DNA of 52,053 nt, taken from assembly GCA_947589605.1 (NCBI GenBank), contig CANQBR010000008.1, positions 1-52,053 of the forward strand. The letters run 5' to 3'. A program made the position numbers and the translations under genes. Below, piece by piece: positions 9,792 to 18,261 of the stretch (its first letter is position 1; each line of letters begins with the position of its first letter). Under the pieces are notes generated by a model. It had not been told where the DNA came from and made no database searches. It saw only the letters and a list, made by a program, of their open reading frames with translations. Origin of the DNA: an uncultured Phascolarctobacterium sp. Its GTDB lineage: Bacteria > Bacillota > Negativicutes > Acidaminococcales > Acidaminococcaceae.

Positions 9792-9792
9792 C

Positions 9793-12126
9793 TTATTTTT
9801 CCTCCTTGAACAGTTGCAACACATCGTTGCTGGTCTTATCTCTCAATGTGATAGTCTGCAGATCGTTGGTGAACGTGGCATTGATAAATTCCGGATAGGC
9901 AGCGGAAAGGCCTAACAAGATCGACTTCATTTCTTCCTTATCGTACAAGCCGAAAATGCGTACCGGACTGATACCGTCCCTTTCCACCGTTTCATCATAG
10001 AGGTAAGAAACGCGTAATTCTTTATCTAAATTGCATTTTTCTGCGAACTTATACAAAGAATAAAGTATGACACGGTTATCGCTGATAGAACATTTGGTTC
10101 GTACCAGTTGATCATCGTCGGTCACATGACCGAAATTCAGAACTGTTCCAAAAGGGGTAGCCACTATACGTTTAAATGCTTTTACTATAGATTTCGCATC
10201 CTTAGGCTTTACTTCAAGTGCTTCTAATCTTTCCTCTATATTCGATCTTTCATAAACATGTGCTATATCCATGGTCTTGATATACCATGCAATTTGAGGA
10301 TTTTCCATTGCAAGGTTTGTTAATATAAGGCTCAATGCTGTGTCGCTTTCCCAACCAATATCACTAATCAATCTAGCAAAATCAGTAAAATGATTCTTTT
10401 CATTAAGCCCAGCATCCTTAAGAAACCTTCTGAACATATCGTACATCATCGGCCCAAGTGTATGTTCAGAAAAGAACTTGTCCTTTAATTCAAAGTATGA
10501 AACTAACCAATCACGTTTAGGGGCATGATCTGCGAATGAATTAAGACTTTTCAAGTTTTTTCCTCCTCCTTGGGGATGACGTCGTGAATGATACAGAAGG
10601 CATCCACTTTCGATCATGTGGCACTGGTAACAATGCAAACAGTTGTCTATAGCAAGCTTGCCATCGCTAAACTTAATACACCCATGTACGCAATTTGTCT
10701 CGCATACCTTACAGGCAGAACAGTAAGCCGCTTTTCGGAAAACTTGCTTGAATAATCTAGAAAACCTTGGGCTCTCTACAGTTAGTCGCTCAGGAAAAGT
10801 GACAATGTATCCGTTTTCCTTATTCTCTATATGAAACGGAAAATCTTCTCCTTCAAAAAGCACAGTATACCCACTATCTGTTTTGCTGAGCATTCCCAAT
10901 GTTTTTATCCATTCTTTCCAGTCCTCACTAGGATCAGAAACTCTAATTTCTACTAATCCATTCGTAATATTTTCTGCACACCGAGATTTATTTACCTTGA
11001 GGTCCCTTCCATTATTTCTGGCAACCCATCCTCTATTTATATATGAACTTAAATTTTGGGGATCAGTTGATGAATATGCTTCTCTTATGTATTCAACATA
11101 CTCATCAATCTCCTGCTTATACGCATTCCTTCTAAAAAAAGCACTTACTCCTACACCCATGGGGCAAAATAGACAGCCAGCACGAGCGTTGCCTTTTTTA
11201 TATGTTTTGTTTATATTGAGGTGATTCCTAAAAATATACAGCCAAACTTCTGCTGATGTCCATTCCAATATTGGGTTAAAGCTATACTGTCCTTTTTGCT
11301 TTTTCCCAAAATTTTCATACTCATAATTTCTTCTTGCTAAACTTTCATGAGATCGAACACCTACAAAGTCCATCCCCACATAATCGTTTTTGCCCGTTAT
11401 CTCTCTCATCTTCAATGTTTGAGGCGTGCTTTTATGAACACTGCAACACCAGCGCAACACTCTTGAAGGGGGCCCAAACAACTTCCACGATTCTTCCGGT
11501 TTAAAATGAGAGCGAGCAATGTAAAAAGGCGTGCCGTCCTCTTCACATTGCTTTCTTGTTTCTTCTACTGCCTCATAGGTATCCGGAAACTCCATGCCGG
11601 TATCGCCGAAGATCACCACAAAACTGCCTTTGGGCAGTGCTTTTTTTACAAGGTCGAGCAAAACAGCGCTATCCTTGCCCCCGGAATATGCCACATGAAA
11701 GATATCCAACCTATTTTTGAATTTTTCGTACTCCTTGATGATCTTCTTTACAGTTGAATCTTCTATGACCGTAAGCAAGTCTTCGTTGGCAGCGCACATA
11801 GCTTCAATATCTATTTTTTCCAACTTGCAACCGTCAGCCTTGGCAAAAGGCACTGCTCCGTTTTCATCCAAAGTAGGCACAAGCTCCGGAGCAGTATAAA
11901 GGTTCCCGCCCTTGAGCTTGGCTATCTGTGTGCCTCTGTACCAATAAAGATTAGCTTCCGCCCACATATAGGGCACGTCATTCTGTTTATCGTAATCCCA
12001 ATATTTATCAAACCCCAATATGTCCAGTTCTTCCGCATAAACCGGCCTTGGTTCTTTAGAAAAAAGAGTGGGTGAAGAGTTCAGCAACAGCCCACCTGTT
12101 TCAGGGTCAAAGGTATAGGAATACAT
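9793..12126 (-). CDS. brxP: BrxP, PAPS-reductase-family protein of BREX type 4
   Basis: 777 residues in several parts. A PP-loop SGGKDS (148-153) marks an ATP-pyrophosphatase of the PAPS reductase/DndC family. A CC pair (227-228) and CLFC (318-321) give the CC...CxxC pattern that binds a 4Fe-4S cluster in APS reductases. Residues 469-509 carry nine cysteines arranged like a bacterial ferredoxin (469, 472, 475, 479, 483, 496, 499, 502, 509). The C-terminal part looks like a DUF4007-type helical domain; I am less sure of that. BrxP defines type 4 BREX. The related DndC acts in DNA phosphorothioation, so adenylation or sulfuration of DNA is a reasonable hypothesis. The segment at about 10200-11450 is much more AT-rich than the N-terminal coding part. 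The gene starts 3 bases after the gene upstream. Confidence 0.9.
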   Translation of the reverse strand: MYSYTFDPETGGLLLNSSPTLFSKEPRPVYAEELDILGFDKYWDYDKQNDVPYMWAEANLYWYRGTQIAKLKGGNLYTAPELVPTLDENGAVPFAKADGCKLEKIDIEAMCAANEDLLTVIEDSTVKKIIKEYEKFKNRLDIFHVAYSGGKDSAVLLDLVKKALPKGSFVVIFGDTGMEFPDTYEAVEETRKQCEEDGTPFYIARSHFKPEESWKLFGPPSRVLRWCCSVHKSTPQTLKMREITGKNDYVGMDFVGVRSHESLARRNYEYENFGKKQKGQYSFNPILEWTSAEVWLYIFRNHLNINKTYKKGNARAGCLFCPMGVGVSAFFRRNAYKQEIDEYVEYIREAYSSTDPQNLSSYINRGWVARNNGRDLKVNKSRCAENITNGLVEIRVSDPSEDWKEWIKTLGMLSKTDSGYTVLFEGEDFPFHIENKENGYIVTFPERLTVESPRFSRLFKQVFRKAAYCSACKVCETNCVHGCIKFSDGKLAIDNCLHCYQCHMIESGCLLYHSRRHPQGGGKNLKSLNSFADHAPKRDWLVSYFELKDKFFSEHTLGPMMYDMFRRFLKDAGLNEKNHFTDFARLISDIGWESDTALSLILTNLAMENPQIAWYIKTMDIAHVYERSNIEERLEALEVKPKDAKSIVKAFKRIVATPFGTVLNFGHVTDDDQLVRTKCSISDNRVILYSLYKFAEKCNLDKELRVSYLYDETVERDGISPVRIFGLYDKEEMKSILLGLSAAYPEFINATFTNDLQTITLRDKTSNDVLQLFKEEK

Positions 12127-12129
12127 GCT

Positions 12130-14229
12130 CTACCTCTCCTCACGCAACTTAGCAGCAGTCTGCAATATCTCATCCAATGCGGCAAATTTGCTTCTTGCCA
12201 TATAGCCGTTATCGACAAGATACTTTCCTGCCAGCTCCGGTGTTAATTTTACATCGGCTCTGGCAAGGGCAAGTGCGATCATATCGTAATATTGCCTGTT
12301 GAAGTCGTTCTCTGCAATGATCCCTGCATTTTTGTCATTGAAGCTTATCTTATGCAAGCTGTACTTTCTACTGTATTTATAGCAAAAACTCTCCAGCAAA
12401 TAGTGGTTCCAATTCTGCCCGCAAAGCGGGAACAAGGCAAAGGTAGTAACATCCCGTACTGCCCTAAAGTGATCTGTTATAAATCCGGACAACACAGCGT
12501 CGATCTCATCTACATCAAAATCCACAAAACGATCAGCCACGAAACGGGTCTTGCTGACTCGCACCATAACATCATAAAGTGCCTGTAAAGCAGAATATCT
12601 GTCTGTAACTTTAGTAAGTTCTATAGCCTTCTCTATAGCTTCATCAACAGTACACTCATCCTTATCTTTAAGAAACTGTTTCAGCAATTTTATGGTGTCT
12701 AACTGAGTGTTTTCGGTCGTGAGTATCAAACCGTACAGCTTATACTTGTCCATCAACACCATCTTATAGATCGCATTGTATATAGTTTGCTTGGGTACTT
12801 GATAATTTACTTCTTCCAAGTCTCCCAAGGGCACCTCTAAGAGAGGAACATAGCCCCTTTCTCTGCAAGTTTCATCTGCGAATTTAAGGATCGCTTCTTT
12901 TTCCTCATCTGTGATCATAAGGCGGTCAGTGAGCAGGTATTCTCCTTCAGCCACCCATACGAACAAATCGTTCCCAGACATAGCTCGCCAAATGTGATCC
13001 AAAGGTACAAAAGGCAACCGTTCTTTCAAATTGTAACCGCTTTCGACCGGTTCAGTTCCCCAAATTCGTCTTAATTCATCCGTTATTGCTTCTCTTTCAG
13101 TGCGCCTGCTTCCCTTTATCAAGAAGTTTTTAGCAAAAGAACATCCCGTGATGCTTTTCTGTAAATAGCCCTTGAGCAACTCAAAAGAGGTGATAGTATG
13201 CTCTCGCATCCATTTCTGCTTCTGCTCGTACAGACTTTCGTAAAAAATGATATCTGACCCGGTGGAAAAAATATCATCAACTATACCTTGCAATTCTTGC
13301 AACATCTCATCGTCTCTGAGATAAAGCCTACCATCGATGACGATACCAACAGTTAAGATGGCCCTTCTTAGTTCCTCATCATCTTCCGGGAGAATGATCC
13401 CTTTCTGATCTGCAATCTTCCGAAAACGCATCAGTTCCAACTTCGACTCATACTTGAGACCATAAGCATAATGTTCTTTCAATACCTCTCGTATTGCGTT
13501 GCTTATTTCGTCCATCAGTGCACTTTGCGGGCCTGTCTCGGCAGTCTTTTCCTCTGTAAATTTAAGCAACCTATTGATCGCTGCCATTAAATGTCCGTAG
13601 CATAGGTCATCAAACTTTTTGAAGTTCGGATCACTGTATAATGCCTTTGCCAGTGTGATTATGGTTTCCCTATCCTTGCCAAAGAAAGAACATTGTTCGT
13701 ATCCATTAGCAGCAGCAAAACGCTCTGCCTGCCTGATAGAAAGAACATAGATGTAACAGGTAGTTTTCGAAAGTCGCAAGGTATCCTTTAAATATGATCT
13801 ATAATCTTCCTCCAAAAATACAGTATCCGGTATGACCTTTGACGTACCCTCCGTTAAAGCATCGCCGGCAATATATTTTTTTGCTTCGTCAAGGATAGTG
13901 TTGTACCTTGCTCTGTTATAGCGATACAGTTCGACAGTTGTTATAAAAAGTCTTGAAGTATGAATAAAAAAATTAGTTACTCCTCTATATGCAGATTCGA
14001 TACTATAAAGCTGATAAGCAATGCCGCTAACATCTCTGAAGACATCATCGATGACCATACCACGATTTACGGCCATTTGACGCAGATCTGCGGAAACACG
14101 TTCCGTCACCTCTTTGCGCTCTTTACCGCCTTCCATGATCTCAAGATATCCTTCAAGCAGGATCACAGCCTCATGTATGTTCCATTTTACTTGCTTTGGC
14201 GTAAGACTCATCCCTTCGTGTAATAACAT
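12130..14229 (-). CDS. Large protein of unknown function, first gene of the BREX operon
   Basis: 699 residues, no family recognised with confidence. The first 80 or so residues (AVILLEGYLEI ... MAVNRGMVIDDVFRD) resemble an N-terminal module that I recall from various large Firmicute proteins. Around 145-220, a helical stretch (YRSYLKDTLRLSKTTCYIY) resembles the SAM-like core-binding domain of tyrosine recombinases, but no catalytic R/H/R/Y set follows. The rest is helical and charged, with no signal peptide or membrane segment. An alternative start 18 bases downstream (Met-7) is possible; neither has a good ribosome site. It is 3 bases from brxP, so it is very probably part of the system, perhaps for DNA recognition or regulation. 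Confidence 0.7.
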   Translation of the reverse strand: MLLHEGMSLTPKQVKWNIHEAVILLEGYLEIMEGGKERKEVTERVSADLRQMAVNRGMVIDDVFRDVSGIAYQLYSIESAYRGVTNFFIHTSRLFITTVELYRYNRARYNTILDEAKKYIAGDALTEGTSKVIPDTVFLEEDYRSYLKDTLRLSKTTCYIYVLSIRQAERFAAANGYEQCSFFGKDRETIITLAKALYSDPNFKKFDDLCYGHLMAAINRLLKFTEEKTAETGPQSALMDEISNAIREVLKEHYAYGLKYESKLELMRFRKIADQKGIILPEDDEELRRAILTVGIVIDGRLYLRDDEMLQELQGIVDDIFSTGSDIIFYESLYEQKQKWMREHTITSFELLKGYLQKSITGCSFAKNFLIKGSRRTEREAITDELRRIWGTEPVESGYNLKERLPFVPLDHIWRAMSGNDLFVWVAEGEYLLTDRLMITDEEKEAILKFADETCRERGYVPLLEVPLGDLEEVNYQVPKQTIYNAIYKMVLMDKYKLYGLILTTENTQLDTIKLLKQFLKDKDECTVDEAIEKAIELTKVTDRYSALQALYDVMVRVSKTRFVADRFVDFDVDEIDAVLSGFITDHFRAVRDVTTFALFPLCGQNWNHYLLESFCYKYSRKYSLHKISFNDKNAGIIAENDFNRQYYDMIALALARADVKLTPELAGKYLVDNGYMARSKFAALDEILQTAAKLREER

Positions 14230-14638
14230 ATGTATGTTACCAATTACATTACAAAAACACTACACGTTATTCTTTCATTTTACCAAACCAAGGTAGAATT
14301 GAACAGAAATTTTTCGCATTACTATAAAATGAGTTTAATGAGATCATTGTCTGTCTCTCAAACAAAAGTACACCGCCGAGCTCTCCCTCATCACAATCTT
14401 CCCCTTCTCATTTCATTTTATCAAACCACCTAGACAACATCCGTCACTCTAAAAAAATTCTTCCTCAAATTTTCGCAATTGTCTTGGCAGCGAAGCGTGC
14501 TTCCCCCCTCTTTCCTCCCCTCTCGCTTTTTCTTTTGCATTTTAGAGGCAAATTAAATTTGCCCTTTCCCCGCTCCTGTGGCATAATTAAGTTGAAAAAA
14601 CTTCGATCCCCCTCGCTACAAGCGAAAGAAGGTGCCCC
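14230..14638. other. Divergent intergenic region between BREX operon and lysR
   Basis: About 410 bases, AT-rich next to the BREX operon. I see no convincing sigma-70 promoter for the BREX genes: a TATAGT box lies about 100 bases upstream on the minus strand but has no matching -35. A promoter for lysR is called separately. No ORF of note, no terminator. Confidence 0.5.
14559..14587 (+). promoter_or_regulatory. Probable promoter of the LysR-type regulator gene
   Basis: -35 TTGCCC (14559-14564), 17-base spacer, -10 CATAAT (14582-14587). The start codon at 14639 is preceded by GAAGG. A second weaker pair (TTGAAA at 14592, GCTACA at 14615) is also possible. Confidence 0.55.
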
Positions 14639-15604
14639 ATGTTTGCCAACTACCGCTACTTTCTCGTCCTCTGCGAAGAGAAAAACATCACCCGCGCCGC
14701 CGAACGCCTCTTCATCACCCACCAAAACCTGAGCAAATACCTCTCCAATTTGGAGAAAAAGTGCGGCGTCCCCCTCTGCCGGCGCAAGCCCGTCTTCTCC
14801 CTCACCCCCGCCGGCCAACTGCTGCTGGCCACCTTCCGCCAAGTGGAAGCCGCCGAGCTGAATTTGACAGAACAATATCGCGACCTGCAGGAGAACGCCG
14901 ACGGCGAACTGCGCCTGGGCACCACCGAAGGGCGCTTCCGCATCCTCATGCCCGACATCATCAGCGCCTTCAGCAAGGCCTATCCCCACGTGCGGCTGCT
15001 CACCTTCAGCGCATCCTCCCCCGATCTGCGGGACATGATCCTCAACAATCAGCTGGACCTGATGGTGGTGGGGCTCTATTACAAGCCCGGCAGCGCCCTC
15101 TATCACCGCACCGTTTTGAACGAGCGGCTCTATTTGACGATCAGCGACAACATGCTGGCCCGCTATTTCCCCGACACCTACCCCGCCTGCAAAAAAGTTT
15201 TCGCCCAAGGGGCCGACCTTCGCCTCTTCACCAAGGTGCCCTTCGCCTTCAACCTGCCCGAATTCAATTCCAGCCGCATGCTGCAGGCCCATCTGGCCAA
15301 GCTGGGCGTAGAATTGGACTGCGTCCACACCTCTTCTCATCCCGATCTTCACCACATGATGAGCGCCCGCGATCACGCCGCCAGCTTCTGCCTCACCATG
15401 TATCTGCCCCAGCTTTTGAAACTGAACAAAGAAAGCGGCGGCATCCTCAACGTTTTCCCCATCAAAGGCTTAACGGAGACCAACCCGGTGGTGATAGCCC
15501 ACGCCAAAGCCCGCAGCTTCGGCAGACCCGCCCGAGCCTTGATCGATCTCCTCTGCCGTCAATGCCGGGCCTACGGCAAGTACGACCTGCCCCTGCCCGA
15601 ATAA
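14639..15604 (+). CDS. LysR-family transcriptional regulator
   Basis: 321 residues. A typical N-terminal winged helix-turn-helix (residues 1-60: an aromatic start YRYFLVLCEEKNITRAAERL, then THQNLSKYLSNLE) is followed by a linker helix and a periplasmic-binding-like effector domain (about 90-300). It points towards, and is convergent with, the four-gene CoA-transferase operon at 15868-20661. LysR regulators often lie divergent from their targets, so control of that operon is plausible but not shown. Codon use is GC-rich, like the host, and unlike the BREX genes on the other side. Confidence 0.9.
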   Translation: MFANYRYFLVLCEEKNITRAAERLFITHQNLSKYLSNLEKKCGVPLCRRKPVFSLTPAGQLLLATFRQVEAAELNLTEQYRDLQENADGELRLGTTEGRFRILMPDIISAFSKAYPHVRLLTFSASSPDLRDMILNNQLDLMVVGLYYKPGSALYHRTVLNERLYLTISDNMLARYFPDTYPACKKVFAQGADLRLFTKVPFAFNLPEFNSSRMLQAHLAKLGVELDCVHTSSHPDLHHMMSARDHAASFCLTMYLPQLLKLNKESGGILNVFPIKGLTETNPVVIAHAKARSFGRPARALIDLLCRQCRAYGKYDLPLPE

Positions 15605-15611
15605 AAAGAAA

Positions 15612-15697
15612 GCGCCCCTGTCTTCGGACAGAGGCGAATGCATAAGAAAAGAACCCTCGCAGCTGCCGTCCGTCCCTGAAGCGGGCGGCAGTTTTTT
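15612..15697 (+). terminator. Terminator region after lysR
   Basis: Two hairpins follow the stop codon. The first (15612-15635) is a stable stem with a TTCG loop (CTGTC/GACAG flanked by CGCC/GGCG) but has no T-run. The second pairs CTGCCG (15663-15668) with CGGCAG (15686-15691) and is followed by six Ts, a classic intrinsic terminator. Confidence 0.8.
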
Positions 15698-15867
15698 ATA
15701 TGATGAATGATGCGGAGGAAGCAGGTCAACGGACGGTCTTAAGGCCCATGCAGACAGCCGCGCTGCAGAGGAGGAGGCCCATGAGCCGGCACCGAAAGAA
15801 ATTTTTCCTGCTGCGGGCGGCCGCCTCTTTTTTGCCAAAGACTGCCGCCCGGCAAGCTCGCTCTTTC

Positions 15868-16824
15868 TTATTTCAAAGTTTGATTTTTGATCTGTCCCTT
15901 GGGCAGTTCTCTGAAGAGAGCCTTGGAGGTGCCTGCCCGCAAAAGATAGCTGTCGGTGTTGTGGCCCACCAGTTCCGCCACTCTCCGGCTGATGGCCATG
16001 GCCTTATCGAGGTCGATGCCGGTGGCCACCCCCATCTCGTCGCACATGTGGAGCAGATCTTCCGTGGCTACGTTGCCGGCGGCGCCGGGCACGAAGGGGC
16101 AGCCCCCCACGCCGGCGAAGCTGGCATCGAATTGGGTGAAGCCCGCCTGCATGCCGGCCAGCACGTTGGCGATGCCCAGGCCCCGGGTGTTGTGAAAATG
16201 CAGCCACCAATTTACCTGAGGATAGCAGCGTTTCATCTCGCAGCACATGTCGTAGACTTGGGTGGGATAGGCCATGCCGGAAGCGTCGGAGAGGCTGATC
16301 TCGCCGATGCCCACAGCCAGATAGGCTTCCACTATGTCTTTTACGTCTTGAATGGGTATCTCTCTGTCCCAAGGAGAGCCGAAGGCCATGGAGATGGAGC
16401 CGGAGATGCCTATGCCGGCAGCCTCGGCCTTAGCAACGCACTCGGCGAAACCGGCCACGGTCTCGGCGGGAGTGCGGTTCAAATTGGCCAAATTGTGGGC
16501 CACGCTGGCCGACACGTTCAGCTTCACCTTGCTGCAGCCGCAGGCTGCCGCTCTGTCTACCCCCTTGGCGTTGGCGATGAGGGCCCTGTATTCCACCCCC
16601 GGCACCCGTTTCAAGCTTTGAAAAACTTCATCGGTGTTGGCCATTTGAGGCACGGCCTTGGGGCTGACAAAGCTGCCCACTTCGATCACGGGGAAGCCCG
16701 CTTCCCCCATGGCGTCGATCAATTCTCTTTTTTCTGCGGTGCTGAAGAAGCGTCTTTCGTTTTGCAGGCCGTCGCGGGGGCCCACTTCGCATAATCTTAT
16801 CTTTTCCGGCAATTGCATAGTCAT
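15868..16824 (-). CDS. Hydroxymethylglutaryl-CoA lyase-type enzyme
   Basis: 318 residues, a TIM-barrel aldolase of the HMG-CoA lyase family, which splits a 3-hydroxyacyl-CoA such as HMG-CoA into acetyl-CoA and a keto acid. Visible are EVGPRDGLQNE (13-23, with catalytic R17 and D18), the metal-site HFH pair (H209, H211) and the glycine loop with catalytic cysteine C242 in GVGGCPFVPG. The start has AAGGAGG 8 bases upstream. It is the last gene of the four-gene operon, which also encodes a CoA-transferase, so it probably cleaves a CoA ester made by that enzyme. The true substrate (HMG-CoA, citramalyl-CoA or another) cannot be read from the sequence. Confidence 0.88.
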   Translation of the reverse strand: MTMQLPEKIRLCEVGPRDGLQNERRFFSTAEKRELIDAMGEAGFPVIEVGSFVSPKAVPQMANTDEVFQSLKRVPGVEYRALIANAKGVDRAAACGCSKVKLNVSASVAHNLANLNRTPAETVAGFAECVAKAEAAGIGISGSISMAFGSPWDREIPIQDVKDIVEAYLAVGIGEISLSDASGMAYPTQVYDMCCEMKRCYPQVNWWLHFHNTRGLGIANVLAGMQAGFTQFDASFAGVGGCPFVPGAAGNVATEDLLHMCDEMGVATGIDLDKAMAISRRVAELVGHNTDSYLLRAGTSKALFRELPKGQIKNQTLK

Positions 16825-16849
16825 GGCTGTCTTCCTCCTTAATATTTTA

Positions 16850-18241
16850 TCAGCAATAACCTACGATCACAGCCAACATCATGAAGAGATTGGCGAAAAT
16901 GAACCACAGGCCGAACAATTTGCCCATAAATTTCATCCAAGTGCCGTAGCCTACGCCGCAGGCGGCGAGGAAGGCCATCAAAGAAGAAGAATGAGGATAG
17001 ATGTAATTGGAGAGGCCGTCGCCGTAATTCAGGGCCAGCACTGCCGTCTCTTTGGACATGCCGATGAGATCGGCCACCGGGAAGAAGATGGGCATGGTGA
17101 CGTTGGCTTGGCCCGACCCGCTGGTGACGAAGAAGTTGATGATGGTGTGGGCCCAGAACATGATGGGGCCTTGAATGAGGGCCGGCACATAATTCAGCAC
17201 CATAGAGATGTAGTAAACGATAGTGTCCAGGATGTGGCCTGCGTCCATGGCCAAGGCCACAGAGCGGGCGATGCCTATCATGATGCAGGCGCCCAGGATG
17301 GTCTTGGCGCCGGCCACGAAGCTGGCGCACATTTGGTTGGCGTTGCGCCGGCCGATGACGGAAGCTATGATGCCCGTCAAGAGGAAGCACACCGCTGTGC
17401 CTTCAAAGCTCCAATTATATTTAGAGCAGCCGATGATGAGGGCGACAACGCCCAGGGCCAGCACCGAGAGGCACACCACGTGCCTTGCGCTCATCACCGG
17501 CAAGGAAGCAGGGTCCCCCGGTTCGATGACGTTTTTGATGCCGTAGCAATAACTCTTGGTGGGGTCCCGCCGCACCGTCTCCGCATAACGGCAGATGGCC
17601 CAGGTAGTGATGACGATCATGCACACGAAGCCTATCCACCTAAAGCCCATGCCGTGATAGAGAGGCAGGCCCACCATCTCGTTGGCGATGGCGGTGGTGC
17701 TGATGTTCAGCATGCCGCAGGTGGAGCCGAAGGAAGAAGCGGTGATGATCACCGCTGCCGCCGTCACCGCATCGTAGCCCATCATCAGGCACAGCATCAG
17801 CACCACGGTGCTGAAGGGGATGAAGTAGTTCATCTGGATGGGCACGCTCATGAGGCCGAAGGCCACCATCATCACCACTATGGCCAAGCGGGGAGTTTGG
17901 GTGAAGCGGGTCACCAGCACCCGCATCAAAGCGTGGACGGAATCGGTGTCGATGATCATCTGCACGCCGCCGGCGATGAAGAACATGGTGAAGATCAAGC
18001 TTGCCTGCTTCACGAAGCCTTTGTAGATGAGGTTCAGCATGTAGGCCGGGTTGACAGGCGTGTTGGGGATGAAGGAAAAGCCGTTGGGGTCCACCACCTT
18101 GGCTCCCGCCGCATTCACTATGGTGGCATATTTGCCGGCGGGGATGACGTAGGTGAGGATGCAGGCCAAAAGCAGCATGGCTATAACTACCAAATATTCA
18201 TGGATGTGAGGGAATTTTTTTGCTATGGATCGGGCGCTCAT
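16850..18241 (-). CDS. YfcC/DcuC-superfamily membrane transporter
   Basis: 463 residues with about 11-12 hydrophobic segments, starting with a helix near 17-35 that ends in YVIPAGKY, a signature seen in YfcC-type proteins. The family lies in the ion-transporter superfamily and is annotated as basic amino acid antiporter or C4-dicarboxylate carrier; substrates are mostly not proven. A conserved loop with NFFVTSGSGQANVTMPIF near the C-terminal third fits the family's second substrate hairpin. It sits between the amidohydrolase (20 bases upstream) and the lyase (25 bases downstream), so it probably imports the compound that the operon degrades. Confidence 0.85.
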   Translation of the reverse strand: MSARSIAKKFPHIHEYLVVIAMLLLACILTYVIPAGKYATIVNAAGAKVVDPNGFSFIPNTPVNPAYMLNLIYKGFVKQASLIFTMFFIAGGVQMIIDTDSVHALMRVLVTRFTQTPRLAIVVMMVAFGLMSVPIQMNYFIPFSTVVLMLCLMMGYDAVTAAAVIITASSFGSTCGMLNISTTAIANEMVGLPLYHGMGFRWIGFVCMIVITTWAICRYAETVRRDPTKSYCYGIKNVIEPGDPASLPVMSARHVVCLSVLALGVVALIIGCSKYNWSFEGTAVCFLLTGIIASVIGRRNANQMCASFVAGAKTILGACIMIGIARSVALAMDAGHILDTIVYYISMVLNYVPALIQGPIMFWAHTIINFFVTSGSGQANVTMPIFFPVADLIGMSKETAVLALNYGDGLSNYIYPHSSSLMAFLAACGVGYGTWMKFMGKLFGLWFIFANLFMMLAVIVGYC

Positions 18242-18261
18242 CGTTCTCTTTCCTTTCTCTG

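Noticed and set aside
497-14229. A Dnd or Ssp phosphorothioation cluster
   Set aside because: There is no DndB, DndD, DndE or SspB-like gene; PglZ, BrxC and BrxL make this BREX. Only the sulfur chemistry may be shared.
14465-15376. Open frame of 303 codons opposite lysR
   Set aside because: Antisense to a clear LysR protein; G/A/V/E-rich with no domain, so a shadow.
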